The notes under the pieces were generated by a model. It ran no database searches, was not told where the DNA came from, and saw only the letters and a list, made by a program, of their open reading frames with translations. 64,000 nt of DNA from Corallococcus sp. NCRR (GTDB lineage Bacteria; Myxococcota; Myxococcia; Myxococcales; Myxococcaceae): contig NZ_CP114039.1 of NCBI RefSeq assembly GCF_026965535.1, positions 6,386,001-6,450,000 on the forward strand, given 5' to 3'. Each line of letters opens with the position of its first letter. Position 1 is the stretch's first letter. Positions 15,001-19,646 of the stretch are shown here, one piece after another. Position numbers and translations under genes: made by a program.

Positions 15001-15548
15001 AGCTCCGGCGTTCCGCCAGATGCCAGGGCCTCGTAGAGGACGCCCAGTTCGTGCACCAGCAGGCCCATGGACCAGCCGTCGGACACGGTGTGGTGCAGCG
15101 CGAGCAGCAACAGGTGCTCGGTGGGGGAGACGGCGAAGAGCACGGCGCGCAGCAGCGGCCCGTGCTCCAGGTCGAACGGCGCGCGGGCCTCTTCGTGCAA
15201 TTTGCGCCAGGCCTCCGCGGCGTCCGCCACGGGCACCACGGGCAGGGGCACCTCCAGCTCCGGCGCGATGCGCTGCCATGGCCTTCCGTCCTGTTCCACG
15301 AAGGTGGTGCGCAGCACCGCGTGGCGGCGCACCACTTCGTTCAGGCTCCCCGCCAGCGACGGCACATCGAGCAGGCCCTCCAGGCGCACCGAAAAGAGCA
15401 GGTTCAATCCCGCCTGCCCGGGCGCCAGCCGCTCCTGGAACCACATGCGCTCCTGGCCGAACGACGCCGGGACCCGGGACGTAGGGCGGCGCTTCTCGCG
15501 CAGCAGTTCCGCCAGACGCGCGCGCTTCTGCTCAGGGGTGGAAGCCAT
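1..15548 (-). CDS. Giant hybrid NRPS-PKS, 5' part: (C-A-T)x4-KS-AT, truncated at left edge
   Basis: A multimodular assembly-line enzyme; about 5,180 codons are visible and the gene continues past base 1. The start is ATG at 15548 with AAGGAG 10 nt upstream. In gene order: C1 (HHxxxDG near 15090), A1 (TSGSTG near 13650), T1 (GGHSLL near 12480); C2 (HHITSDG near 11915), A2 (near 10480), T2 (near 9320); C3 (HHIVSDG near 8730), A3 (near 7310), T3 (near 6160); C4 (near 5570), A4 (near 4145), T4 (LGGTSL near 2970); KS (active Cys in the TACST motif near 2138, HGTATPLGDP near 1720); AT (GHSFGE near 620, HAFHS near 335, so malonyl-type). My reading of the A-domain ten-residue codes: A1 DVWHVSLVEK (Ser-like), A2 DALWLGGTFK (Val-like), A3 DLFLLALVGK (unassigned), A4 DALYFGGVFK (small hydrophobic?). 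No epimerase, methyltransferase or TE is visible. It starts directly with a C domain and is first in its operon, so C1 may be a starter (lipo-initiating) C domain; that is inference. Confidence 0.95.
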   Translation of the reverse strand, partial: MASTPEQKRARLAELLREKRRPTSRVPASFGQERMWFQERLAPGQAGLNLLFSVRLEGLLDVPSLAGSLNEVVRRHAVLRTTFVEQDGRPWQRIAPELEVPLPVVPVADAAEAWRKLHEEARAPFDLEHGPLLRAVLFAVSPTEHLLLLALHHTVSDGWSMGLLVHELGVLYEALASGGTPELPALALQYADFSVWQREALKGEALEASLDMWRSRLDARAFLSLPTDRPRAGGADSRGATVSAMLPAALLQRLAALAAREGTTLFTVLLAGFNVLLLRYSGQDDLTVGTPVAGRSRAELEPLVGLFVNTLALRTSLAGDPSFRALMGRVQATSVEAFAHQDVPFEKLVEVLQPPRHLDVPPFFQVMFVLQNTPLPAVRLPGLSLDAQLVDSGFAQFDLTLFAFEQADGVRLTAEYRIALFDEATMVRLMGHLRVLLEDAVSRPDARLSELSLLDAAERQRVLHAWRGPRVAFPRGGLLHELVEAQVARTPDAVAVTFGETALTYAQLDAQANQLAWHLRSVGVGPEVRVGLMLERSLELVVALLATLKAGGAYVPLDPSLPARRLTWMFEDARPAVVLIQERLMARLPEGTSVPVLRLDSQWAEVARQPSGAPPPVASEDALAYVIFTSGSTGRPKGAMNAHAGIVNRLQWMLGTLPLSPGDAVLQKTPFSFDVSVWEFFWPLMVGARLVVARPGGHQEPDYLADLIARERVTVTHFVPSMLQAFLETPGLEQCTSLRQVVCSGEALPLELAERCLTRLPHARLHNLYGPTEAAVEVTAYECVRGALGRSVPIGHPVANTAIRLLDASLRPVPQGVPGELFIGGVQVGRGYLGRPDLTAERFIPDAYSDTPGARLYRTGDLARWLPDGAIEYLGRTDFQVKVRGLRIELGEIESALEQHPAVRQAVVVALAGVTASDTRLVAYLVGRPDVPGTEALRTFLSEKLPEYMVPGAFVSMEALPLTSSGKVDRRALPVPEVASAVAPEYVAPRTPTEERLASLWAELLRVERVGMHDDFFALGGHSLLATQLLSRIRSTLRVELPLRAVFKASTLAALASALDEARIRSDGPGAPPLRPVSREGELALSFAQQRLWFLEQLQPGGVAYNLPGTVLLEGALHVPALRQAMDALVERHEVLRTTFAAGAHGPVQRIAPPAPCPFELVNLDDSRLRDFVAEEAQRPFDLARGPLFRAVLVRLEETRHVLLVLTHHITSDGWSTGVLVRELVALYHAFASGQRPSLPPLPIQYADFAAWQRSWLQGDVLTSQLAWWREQLAGAPPLLMLPTDRPRPAVQTFSGDSLAVRLARKLTDGVHAVAKQTGATPFMVLLAAYQLLLSRYAGQDDVSVGAPVAGRTRSETEGLIGFFVNTLVLRARIDPRASFRTLLAQVRATTLGAFEHQEVPFEKLVEELQPERDPSHTPFFQVTLTLQNAPTAEWRLPDLTLRELPPPFTPSKYDFSLILEESPDGFTGSLHYNTDLFDPAFLQALMQGYASVLEALPGQLEVPVARLPLMPTEARRQVLEDWSGVSAVRDFSSRSIPARFAEQVARAPDAVALVSESGSLTYARLDARANQLAHHLRASGISEGSRVAVLLPRSPDLIVSLLAVLKSGAAYVPIDLNAPPERWSLLLEQSGAGMVITLESLADELPSLMTPLVLLDVEASRLASRPETAPPEALTTGDRLAYVLFTSGSTGTPKGVCVPHRAVSRLVVDTGFMRFGPEEVVLQLAPAAFDASTLEIWGALLHGARLVLAPPGELSLARIAEVLTEQRVTTLWLTAALFEQMAVHHPEALASVAQVLAGGDVLPASRVREHLARMRPGTVLINGYGPTENTTFSATHRMHAGDAVEAAVPIGRPLPHSTAYVLDPAMRPVPPGMPGELYVGGEGLAWGYLHQPALTAERFVPHPFSTTPGARLYRTGDRTRWRADGTLDFLGRTDFQVKLRGFRIEPGEVEAALRGMPGVHEAVAVVREDVAGDKRLVAYVVGEALDGRALRSELQQRLPDYLIPGALVVLGALPLNANGKLDRSALPAPEAPSALADTYVAPRDAMEDQIAALFAEVLHVPRVGIHDDFFDLGGHSLLATQVVSRLRSTLGVELPLGDLFAAPTVETLAVRVAALRSREDSRPGTPPLVAMPRSGPVPLSYAQQRLWFLDQLQPGSAFYNVPGILVLDGALDASALEQSLQALVHRHEVLRTTFVFDGDSPVQRLHDEAALTLSVVSLESLSKDHCEAEAHRHAASEASRPFNLGTGPLVRAVLLRLDSRRHWLLLTLHHIVSDGWSIGVFARELGALYRAFASGQSPALSPLPIQYADFALWQRSWLQGGVLQAELEWWRRELDGAPTALELPTDRPRPASQSFRGASLPVALSPGVSEAVKALAAREGATPFMVLLAGFQLLLSRYSGQDDVLVGSAIANRNRAETEGLIGFFVNTLVLRARIDPRASFRALLAQVRATTLAAYAHQDLPFEKLVEGMQGARDLSRSPLFQVAFTFQNAPVGALDLPGLRLELRGGELTTAKFDLDFSLQERDGAFSGDLNFSTDLFDPATIARMMAHFQVLLGALTARPDAPVREHSLLDGEERQRVLVDWNATQRPLAPHTVPELFAAQVLRAPDAVAVQHEGQVLTYAALAERARRLARRLRAFGLPPEARVALCVERGLELVVGMVGILEAGGCYVPMDPAYPRSRLAFMFKDAGIAAVVGQRSLLSALPEHSLPTVILAPDAEEPAPASVDVTVRPEQLAYVLYTSGSTGTPKGVGITHQSIVHLVRDTNYVQLGPDDCVVQAGTPSFDLATFEVWGALLNGARLVILPREVTLAPEELARTLREVGATTALFATALFHTVAREVPDAFATMRTVLYAGEAANVDAARAVLRAGPPGRLVNLYGPTETTVGVTTHDIVDLPEHATSVPIGRPMTRVQTYVLDAHGQPVPVGVAGELYLGGDGLARGYLGRPALTAERFVPSPFGDVPGARLYRTGDRVRWLADGTLDFLGRMDTQVKLRGFRIELSEVESILRQHPSVKAAVAGVIGDRLVAWFVPGAPVEAAALRAFVSERLPAPLVPSAFVSLDALPLTPVGKVDRRALPAPDARSVAAGPVAPERMTLFQQRIATLFQELLRLDSVGLHDDFFVIGGHSLLATQLVSRLRATFGVELPLRALFDAPTVARLTERVEASLLSRVEGPRIPALVATSRDRELPVSYAQQRLWVVEQLRPGGSHYTLATALRMDGALDVVALRRALELVVSRHEALRTTFAMKEGQPVQHVHPAGAWELPVTDLTTLPPESREAEAQRRSQEEAALPFDLGRGPVLRTRLLRLDAREHLLLLCMHHIVSDGWALGVLVREVAAAYEAFASGRTPALPALPVQPADFAVWQRSWLQGDVLAREVSWWKQHLAGAPQVLELPTDKARPPLQSTKGALLPVHLPSEGVKRLVALGRSEGATPYMALLAVWQVLLSRYSRQEELLVGSPIAGRDRAELEGLVGFFVNTLVLRGRVRPGDSFRALLSQVRATALASFEHQDLPFEKLVEELHVARDLSRNPLVQAVFALQNAPTGELKAPGLTLRPVPVDNATARFDLGLLLHEAPDGLRGVIEYSTDLFERPTVERLAGHLRTLLDAVVAAPDVPLAQVEWITPEERHQVLTAWNATGVDYPRESNLVGRFALQVAQRPEAIALESGDARLTYSRLDARANALAWVLRSQGVGPDALVAVCLERSVELVVTLLAILKAGGAYVPLDAAYPARRLALMLEDAPPRLLVTTRALRASLPVAEDVPCVFVEETRLEEQPSTAPDVALSSRNLAYVDFTSGSTGRPKGVAVEHRGVLRLLHGAPWARFTPDETFLLMAPLSFDASTLELWAPLLSGGRLVVFPPRPPTDLELLGQIIRRHGVTSLYLSAGLFAQVVDVKREVLRGLRQLFVGGDVLSPSHTRRVVETLGLPVVNGYGPTEATVFTCCLRMERPEDVPAESIPIGPPLPNTRTFVVDGSLRPVPVGVPGELLIGGDGLARGYLSRPDLTAERFIPHPFAATPGERVYRTGDRVRWRADGSLEFLGRIDTQVKVRGYRIELSEVEAALRDWPALTDAAVLVREDVPGDKRLVAYVVAGALDVQALREHLRQRLPEYMVPAAFVPLPVLPLTATGKLDRQSLPAPDVAASARKGRFVEPADPLEEQLAAIWARELGARSVGVHDHFFEDLGGTSLTVVRVASRLHEALQRDVPVVWLFEHPTVHGLARRLEREGHSVRQGLAPSPVSVPDADAASPVGPVMPDHSASIAVPRNPLPASVPASVPSSSEATAVKTAEALPSNAIAIIGMSGRFPGAASVEEFWRNLREGVESISRFTPEELEPMPGLPPGVSLTQHPGFVPAQGVLADIDQFDPAFFDMSLREAQWTDPQQRMFLQCAWAALEDAGLDPARFSGVISLFAGANESGYANEVQRHLPLDSAAFFELYGTATYQSLPTKVSYKLGLTGESMLVYTACSTGLVAVHVACQNLLSGLSDVALAGATRLSVPQRTGYVHQEGMIYSPDGHCRAFDAKGKGTVSGSGVAAVVLKRLEDAVRDGDPIHAVIRATAVNNDGRDKSGFTAPSVQGQATVITQALRRSGVAATDIGYVEAHGTATPLGDPIEVAALQRAYGLGPEHRGTIPLASLKTNVGHLDTVAGLAGLIKVALSLREEEIPPSLHFESPNPRIDFDAGPFFVNTRLRPWPRGKTPRRAAVSSFGVGGTNAHAVLEEAPTVRSGPTTRSHQLFVLSARSPESMEAGALALASHVLADRSPEALEAASLKLADQVLSARSPEALEAAAKQLALRVLSARSPESLEALSARFSVEVSEDGGAFADAAYTQAVGRRAFEYRRVVVARDAADLAKQLRKPATPSRLKDVEGARRKRVAFVFSGQGSQQVGMGRELDATVPAFRAQVDACLALLDAPLRSRVEALLRPGADQEASAMLSDTRVALPALFTVQVALARLWQAWGIAPHAVLGHSFGEYAAACVAGVLSLPDALRLAVVRGELMHRLPPGAMLGVALPAAEVQPLLSGRLTLAAINAPDRCVVSGPVDEVERLQAVLQQRKAGAVRMPSGHAFHSADVEPVMAELARAVGALQRNEPSVRYVSSLTGALARPGELSAPEYWATQMRQPVRFTDAVGALLEEGCSVLLEVGPGQDLTPLIRACLGEDRERVKALASLRRGGA
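1080..1319 (-). repeat. Four tandem 60-bp units inside the KS-AT linker of the NRPS-PKS
   Basis: Four in-frame units of exactly 60 bp (20 codons) follow one another. Each encodes a variant of SARSPEALEAAxxxLAxxVL. The conserved 30-bp cores sit at 1291-1320, 1231-1260, 1171-1200 and 1111-1140. The last unit diverges after its first 11 residues into the normal linker sequence. One such unit is the ordinary start of the KS-AT adaptor in myxobacterial PKSs; here it has been multiplied. The units are close but not identical at DNA level, so the duplication is not brand new or has been partly diversified. Confidence 0.9.
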
Positions 15549-15558
15549 GGGCCAGGGA

Positions 15559-15564
15559 CTCCTT
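15559..15564 (-). promoter_or_regulatory. Ribosome binding site of the NRPS-PKS gene
   Basis: AAGGAG on the minus strand, 10 nt before ATG 15548. It fixes the start of the giant gene and shows that the protein begins directly with the first condensation domain, without a loading A or CoA-ligase domain. Confidence 0.7.
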
Positions 15565-15831
15565 GGGAGGGGGGCTCGCGAACGCTCGTGGAGGAGATGT
15601 GACAGGTCCCCGGGCTCGCGAGCGCGCGGGATAGTAGACAGGCCCTCCGACACACCCGCAGCGATTTGGGCGAGAGGGCCTGGCTGTCAGCCCGCTCGGG
15701 AGCGCGGCCCCGCGGGCGGTGGGCACAGAGCGGGAAATCCGCTCCACGCCCGGTCTCTGGTGACATGTTTCAGCGGTGTTTCACCGTGGTGGTGAAACGC
15801 CCGCGCCTGACGTTTCCACTAGACTTCGGGG
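15565..15831. promoter_or_regulatory. Divergent intergenic region between the NRPS-PKS and GNAT genes, with an inverted repeat
   Basis: About 270 bp with no convincing ORF. It must hold the NRPS-PKS promoter (minus strand) and that of the acetyltransferase (plus strand). The clearest element is GTTTCACC at 15778-15785 and GGTGAAAC at 15791-15798, a perfect 8-bp inverted repeat with a 5-bp spacer. A partial direct repeat (TGTTTCA) begins just upstream at 15767. This looks like an operator for a dimeric regulator, but no matching regulator is apparent in the window. No confident -35/-10 pair was found. Confidence 0.45.
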
Positions 15832-16305
15832 ATGCCCGAGCCCTTCCGGATCCGCGAAGCCGTGCCCTCCGACGCCGGGCGGATCACCCAGGTGCTGCGC
15901 GAGGCCTTCGAGGAGTACCGGGGCCGCCTGGATCCGCCCTCCAGCGCGCACGACAAGACGGAGGCCGTGGTGCGGCGCGAGCTGTCGGACGGCGGCGCCT
16001 TCGTCGCGGAGGCGGACGGCATCCTCTTCGGCTGCGTGTTCTTCCACCCGAAGGGGGATCACCTGTACCTGGACCGGCTCGCGGTGCTGCCCGCGCACCG
16101 GGGTCAGCGCGCGTCGCTGCGCCTCATGGAAGCGGTGGAGTCCCGAGCGCGCGAGCTGGGGCAGACGCGCGTGCGGCTGTCGGTGCGGCTCGCGCTCACG
16201 TCGCACCATGCGTGGTACGCGCGTCAGGGCTACGTCTTCCATTCCCATGGGACGCACGCGGGCTACGCGTCGCCCACGTTCGTGGTCTTGGAGAAGACGC
16301 TCTGA
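15832..16305 (+). CDS. GNAT-family N-acetyltransferase
   Basis: A 157-residue single-domain protein of the GNAT fold, expected to move an acetyl group from acetyl-CoA to an unidentified amine. The fold is supported by an N-terminal IREAVPSDAGRI start typical of GNATs, a central LYLDRLAVLPAHRGQRAS segment corresponding to the acetyl-CoA pyrophosphate-binding motif (R/QxxGxG/A in relaxed form), and a C-terminal HHAWYARQGYVFHS segment. The start is ATG 15832; its ribosome site is weak. The gene is divergent from the NRPS-PKS and ends 4 bp from the convergent oxidoreductase gene. Nothing shows that it acts in the NRPS pathway; the substrate is unknown. Confidence 0.85.
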   Translation: MPEPFRIREAVPSDAGRITQVLREAFEEYRGRLDPPSSAHDKTEAVVRRELSDGGAFVAEADGILFGCVFFHPKGDHLYLDRLAVLPAHRGQRASLRLMEAVESRARELGQTRVRLSVRLALTSHHAWYARQGYVFHSHGTHAGYASPTFVVLEKTL

Positions 16306-16309
16306 CGCT

Positions 16310-17362
16310 TCAGCCGAGTGAAGCCAGCGGAACGCGGCGGCCTTCCATGTCGCTCTGGATGGCGGCCTGGATGACCCGAACCGTCTCGCTCGCGCTCACC
16401 GCCGTCACGGGGACGGGCGCGCCGTGGAGGATGGCGGCGCCGAGCTGCCGGTAGAACTGGCCGTAGTCTCCGGGGATGGTGGCGACCGCTTCCCCCGAGG
16501 CGAGCAACCGGCCGTGGCGCTCCGGAGGTTCGCGGCCGAAGTCCGGGTGGCCGGGACGCAGGCCCGCTTCGAGCTGTCCCTCCTGCGGATCCAGCGCGTG
16601 CTTCACGTACGCATCGCGGTCGCCTTGCAACACGAAGCGGGGCCACGGCGCGTGCACCACGGAGCCGGAGTGCAGCACCACGCGCAGCGCGCCGTAGCGC
16701 AGCACCAGATGGAACCAGTCCGTGCCCCGCGCGCCCGGACGTTGCCGGCCCAGGTCCGCTACCACCGACTCTGGCAGGCCGAAGAGCTGCACGGCCTGGT
16801 CGACGAGGTGCGAGCCCAGGTCCCAGAGCGTCCCGCCGCCGGGCACGTCCTGCTCCTTCCAGCGATCCTTCACCTGCGGCCGGAAGCGGTCGAAGTGGCT
16901 CTCCAGGCTGTAGAGCGTCCCCAGCCGTCCCTGCTCCAGCAACTGGCGCACGGTGAGGAAGTCGCCGTCCCAGCGCCGGTTATGGAACACGGTGAGGCAG
17001 CGCCCTCGCTCCTTCGCGAGCGCGTCCAGCCGCAGCGCTTCGTCCACGTCCAGCGCGAAGGGCTTCTCCACCACCACGTGCTTGCCCGCGCGAAGCGCCT
17101 GTTCCGCGAGCGAGGCATGCGACGCGTTGGGCGTGCACACGACGAGCACGTCCAGGTCCGGATCCGCCAGCAGCGTCTCCACGGTTCCCGTGCGGACACC
17201 CGGCCAGTCACGGGCCACGGCCTCCGTGCGGCTCGACGCCACGGCGGTCAGGGTGAAGGCGGGTTCCGCGGCGATGAGTGGCCCGTGGAAGCGCGAGCCG
17301 GACAAGCCATAGCCAAGGAGGCCCACGCGCAGCGGGGAGCCAGGGACGCGAGCGGAGGTCAT
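16310..17362 (-). CDS. Gfo/Idh/MocA-family NAD(P)-dependent oxidoreductase
   Basis: 350 residues, full length for the family. The N-terminus has a Rossmann nucleotide-binding motif (VGLLGYGLSGSRFHGP, residues ~13-28) and the family signature EKPFALD near residue 100. The C-terminal alpha/beta domain carries GGGTLWDLGSHLVDQA near residue 185, where the conserved His of the family lies. Such enzymes oxidise or reduce sugars, inositols or other hydroxylated substrates with NAD(P); the overall look is closest to the YdgJ/YhhX subgroup, but the substrate cannot be told. The start is ATG 17362, 50 bp from the divergent oxygenase gene. The 3' end converges on the acetyltransferase gene. Confidence 0.88.
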   Translation of the reverse strand: MTSARVPGSPLRVGLLGYGLSGSRFHGPLIAAEPAFTLTAVASSRTEAVARDWPGVRTGTVETLLADPDLDVLVVCTPNASHASLAEQALRAGKHVVVEKPFALDVDEALRLDALAKERGRCLTVFHNRRWDGDFLTVRQLLEQGRLGTLYSLESHFDRFRPQVKDRWKEQDVPGGGTLWDLGSHLVDQAVQLFGLPESVVADLGRQRPGARGTDWFHLVLRYGALRVVLHSGSVVHAPWPRFVLQGDRDAYVKHALDPQEGQLEAGLRPGHPDFGREPPERHGRLLASGEAVATIPGDYGQFYRQLGAAILHGAPVPVTAVSASETVRVIQAAIQSDMEGRRVPLASLG

Positions 17363-17412
17363 GGACCGCGAGGGTAGCGGGAAGGGGCCCCGGTCTGGCT
17401 AGAGTCCACCCC

Positions 17413-18435
17413 ATGGAGACCGTGCCCCTCATCGACGTCCGAGCCCTCGTCGACCCCACGTCGAGCCTCCAGGCCCGGAGGGAGGCCGCCGCTCGCATGG
17501 GCGCGGCCTGCCGGAACACCGGCTTCTTCTATGTCGTGGGCCATGGCGTGGACGTGGGGCTTCAGACCCGGTTGGAGGCGCTGGCCCGGGACTTCTTCGC
17601 GCGGCCGGAGGAGGAGAAGCAGCGGGTGCGCATGGCGCGCGGGGGCAGGGCGTGGCGGGGCTTCTTCCCCGTGGGCGGGGAGCTCACGTCAGGCCGGCCG
17701 GACCGCAAGGAGGGGCTGTACTTCGGCACGGAGCTGCCGCCGGAGGATCCACGCGTGCGCGCCGGCACTCCGCTGCACGGCGCGAACCTGTTCCCCCGGG
17801 AGCCGGAGGCGCTGGGCGGCGCGGTGCTGGCGTACATGGCGGCGCTGACGTCGCTGGGACACGCGCTGATGTCCGGCATCGCGCTCAGCCTGGACCTGGA
17901 GCCGGACTTCTTCGCCACCCGGTACATGGCGGATCCGACCGTGCTCTTCCGCATCTTCAACTACCCGCCGGGCCCGGAGGTGGACGCGCAGGGCCTGCCG
18001 GTGTGGGGCGTGGGCGAGCACACCGACTACGGCGTGCTCACCATCCTCAAGCAGGACGACGCGGGCGGGCTCCAGGTGAAGACCCGCCAGGACGGGCACA
18101 CGCGCTGGGTGGACGCGCCGCCGGTGGAGGGCGCGTTCGTGTGCAACATCGGGGACATGCTCGACCGGATGACGCGCGGCGTGTACCGCTCCACGCCGCA
18201 CCGGGTGCTCAACCGAGCCGGCCGCGACCGGCTGTCCCTGCCGTTCTTCTTCGATCCGGACTGGACCGCGGAGGTGCGCGCCATCGACTCGCCCGCGCTG
18301 AAGGACGCGGGTGCGGACGACCACGCGGAGCGGTGGGACCGGCGGAGCGTGCACGCCTTCCAGGGCACCTACGGGGACTACCTGCTCGGCAAGGTGGGGA
18401 AGGTGTTCCCCGACCTGGGTGCCGAAGTGCTGTAG
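17413..18435 (+). CDS. Isopenicillin N synthase-like Fe(II)-dependent oxygenase
   Basis: 340 residues with the two-part architecture of the IPNS/2-oxoglutarate oxygenase family. The N-terminal part (residues ~4-120) has the GFFYVVGHGVD motif. The C-terminal jelly-roll domain carries the iron ligands H203-x-D205 (in GEHTDYG) and H263 (in TPHRVLN), followed by an RLSLPFF segment near residue 272 whose Arg would bind the 2-oxoglutarate carboxylate. Start: ATG 17413 is preferred over an in-frame upstream codon because family homology begins at VPLIDVRAL, the second to tenth residues. Enzymes of this family oxidise small molecules, including 2-oxoglutarate-independent cases. The substrate is unknown. 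It lies between the two assembly lines, so a tailoring role is possible but unsupported. Confidence 0.9.
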   Translation: METVPLIDVRALVDPTSSLQARREAAARMGAACRNTGFFYVVGHGVDVGLQTRLEALARDFFARPEEEKQRVRMARGGRAWRGFFPVGGELTSGRPDRKEGLYFGTELPPEDPRVRAGTPLHGANLFPREPEALGGAVLAYMAALTSLGHALMSGIALSLDLEPDFFATRYMADPTVLFRIFNYPPGPEVDAQGLPVWGVGEHTDYGVLTILKQDDAGGLQVKTRQDGHTRWVDAPPVEGAFVCNIGDMLDRMTRGVYRSTPHRVLNRAGRDRLSLPFFFDPDWTAEVRAIDSPALKDAGADDHAERWDRRSVHAFQGTYGDYLLGKVGKVFPDLGAEVL

Positions 18436-18442
18436 CGCCCCC

Positions 18443-19084
18443 TCAGGAGTGCCGGAGGCGCTGGGCCGCGGCGCTGTCCTGCAGGGTCGACGGCGCGGTC
18501 TCCGCGGCGGCCAGGTCGGGCGGCCCCGGGTCCTTCATCGCCAGCACCAGGCACTCCCGCAGGCGCTGGCGCGCGCGGAACAGCAGGATGCGCGCGTTCT
18601 CCGGTGAGATCTCCAGCAGCGAGGAGACCTCCTCGCCTGGACGCTCATCCAGGAGCCGGAGGCGGATGACCGCCTGCTGCATCTGCGACAGCTGCTGGAC
18701 GCAGCGCACCAGGCTCACCCGCGCCTCCGCCTCCGCCACCAGCGTGTCCGCCGAGGGCAGGTCGGAGGCCACGTCGGACAGCTCGATGTCGGTCGGCAGC
18801 GCCCGGCGCGCCAGCTTGCGCCGCTGGTTCAGCGCGGCGTGGGCCACCAGCGTGGACAGCAGGCGCTCGACCTCGTTGGAGCGGGCCGAAAGGGTCGAGG
18901 CCTCCGGCATCCGCAGGAAGGTGACGAAGGCGTCCTGGACGCAGTCGAGCGCGTCCTCGGGAGGCAGCCCCCGGCGCCTCGCGGCCGTCACCAGGCGCGC
19001 GCGGTGCTGGTGCACGAGCAGGGTGATCCAGGAGAGGAACTGGGCGCGTTCCGTGGCGGAGTCCGGGGAGCTGTCATCAGGCAT
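18443..19084 (-). CDS. ECF-type RNA polymerase sigma factor
   Basis: 213 residues with the sigma-70 region 2 and region 4 layout. Region 2 covers roughly residues 15-100, including the LPPEDALDCVQDAFVTFLR segment that fits core-binding helix 2.2/2.3. Region 4 covers roughly 125-190 and ends in a helix-turn-helix (SSLLEISPENARILLFRAR). A linker of about 35 acidic residues joins them. No anti-sigma gene is adjacent. Upstream on the same strand lie a peroxiredoxin and a CxxC carboxymuconolactone-decarboxylase-like protein, with a hairpin between, so a link to peroxide or thiol stress is a reasonable guess. The short Ala/Pro-rich C-terminal tail is not a recognised domain. It converges with the oxygenase gene, with 7 bp between the stops. 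Confidence 0.88.
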   Translation of the reverse strand: MPDDSSPDSATERAQFLSWITLLVHQHRARLVTAARRRGLPPEDALDCVQDAFVTFLRMPEASTLSARSNEVERLLSTLVAHAALNQRRKLARRALPTDIELSDVASDLPSADTLVAEAEARVSLVRCVQQLSQMQQAVIRLRLLDERPGEEVSSLLEISPENARILLFRARQRLRECLVLAMKDPGPPDLAAAETAPSTLQDSAAAQRLRHS

Positions 19085-19100
19085 GGCTCCGCCATCCTAA

Positions 19101-19127
19101 CCCCTTCGGCGAAAGCCGCCGAAGGGG
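19101..19127 (-). terminator. Stem-loop downstream of the peroxiredoxin gene
   Basis: CCCCTTCGGC at 19101-19110 and GCCGAAGGGG at 19118-19127 form a 10-bp perfect stem with a 7-nt loop. It lies between the peroxiredoxin stop (19170) and the sigma-factor start (19084). On the minus strand it is followed only by a mixed TTAGGATGG, not a true U-run, so it may act as an attenuating hairpin rather than a strong intrinsic terminator. Confidence 0.55.
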
Positions 19128-19169
19128 GAAGGCCGGAACACCTGGATGACGCATGACGACTTGCGTCGT

Positions 19170-19646
19170 CTAGACCGGGCGATGCGCTCCGCGCGCGAGC
19201 GCGGTCATCAGTTCCTTCTCGTTGAAGCCCAGCGGCGGCAGGGCGGACTGCCTCCCGTAGACGACCTCCCGGGAGGGGGCCAGCAGCACGGTGCCGCTCG
19301 GCTGCAGCTTGCCCCAGAGGATCGGCTCCAGACCTGCTTCCGCGTGCGTGCCCGTGCCGCTGGTCAGCACCGGCACCGGCACCCCCAGCCAGGTGGACAG
19401 CTCGCGCGCCTCCTCGGGCCCGTCCGGGATGACCGAGATCACCTTCGCCTGGTTCGCCGCGATGTCACCCTGGCGCTTCGCCAGCGTCTTCAGATGGTTG
19501 CGGCACACCGGACAGGCGGCGTTGCGGAGGAAGAAGACCACCGCCGCCTCGCCGCCCATGGCCTCGGCCAGCCGCGTGGGCTTGCCCATCCCGTCCCGCA
19601 ACTCCAGGTCGGGAAAGCGGGCCCCGGGCTCGAAGGTCGCTGTCAC
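19170..19646 (-). CDS. Peroxiredoxin-like (AhpC/TSA) thioredoxin-fold protein
   Basis: 158 residues of the thioredoxin fold. The N-terminal GARFPDLELRDGMGK segment is typical of the AhpC/TSA family, followed by FFLRNAACPVCRNHL with C45 and C48. C45-P-V-C48 is a redox CxxC pair placed where bacterioferritin-comigratory/BCP-like or thiol-reductase-like proteins have the peroxidatic Cys. The protein probably reduces peroxides or protein disulfides in the cytoplasm; no signal peptide is visible. Its start codon overlaps the stop of the upstream CxxC protein by 4 bp (ATGA), so the two are translationally coupled. This matches the known pairing of peroxiredoxins with AhpD-like reductants. Confidence 0.85.
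   Translation of the reverse strand: MTATFEPGARFPDLELRDGMGKPTRLAEAMGGEAAVVFFLRNAACPVCRNHLKTLAKRQGDIAANQAKVISVIPDGPEEARELSTWLGVPVPVLTSGTGTHAEAGLEPILWGKLQPSGTVLLAPSREVVYGRQSALPPLGFNEKELMTALARGAHRPV

Noticed and set aside
1..15548. Numerous plus-strand frames of 60-1,000 codons
   Set aside because: They mirror the minus-strand NRPS-PKS and contain no recognisable motif or ribosome site.
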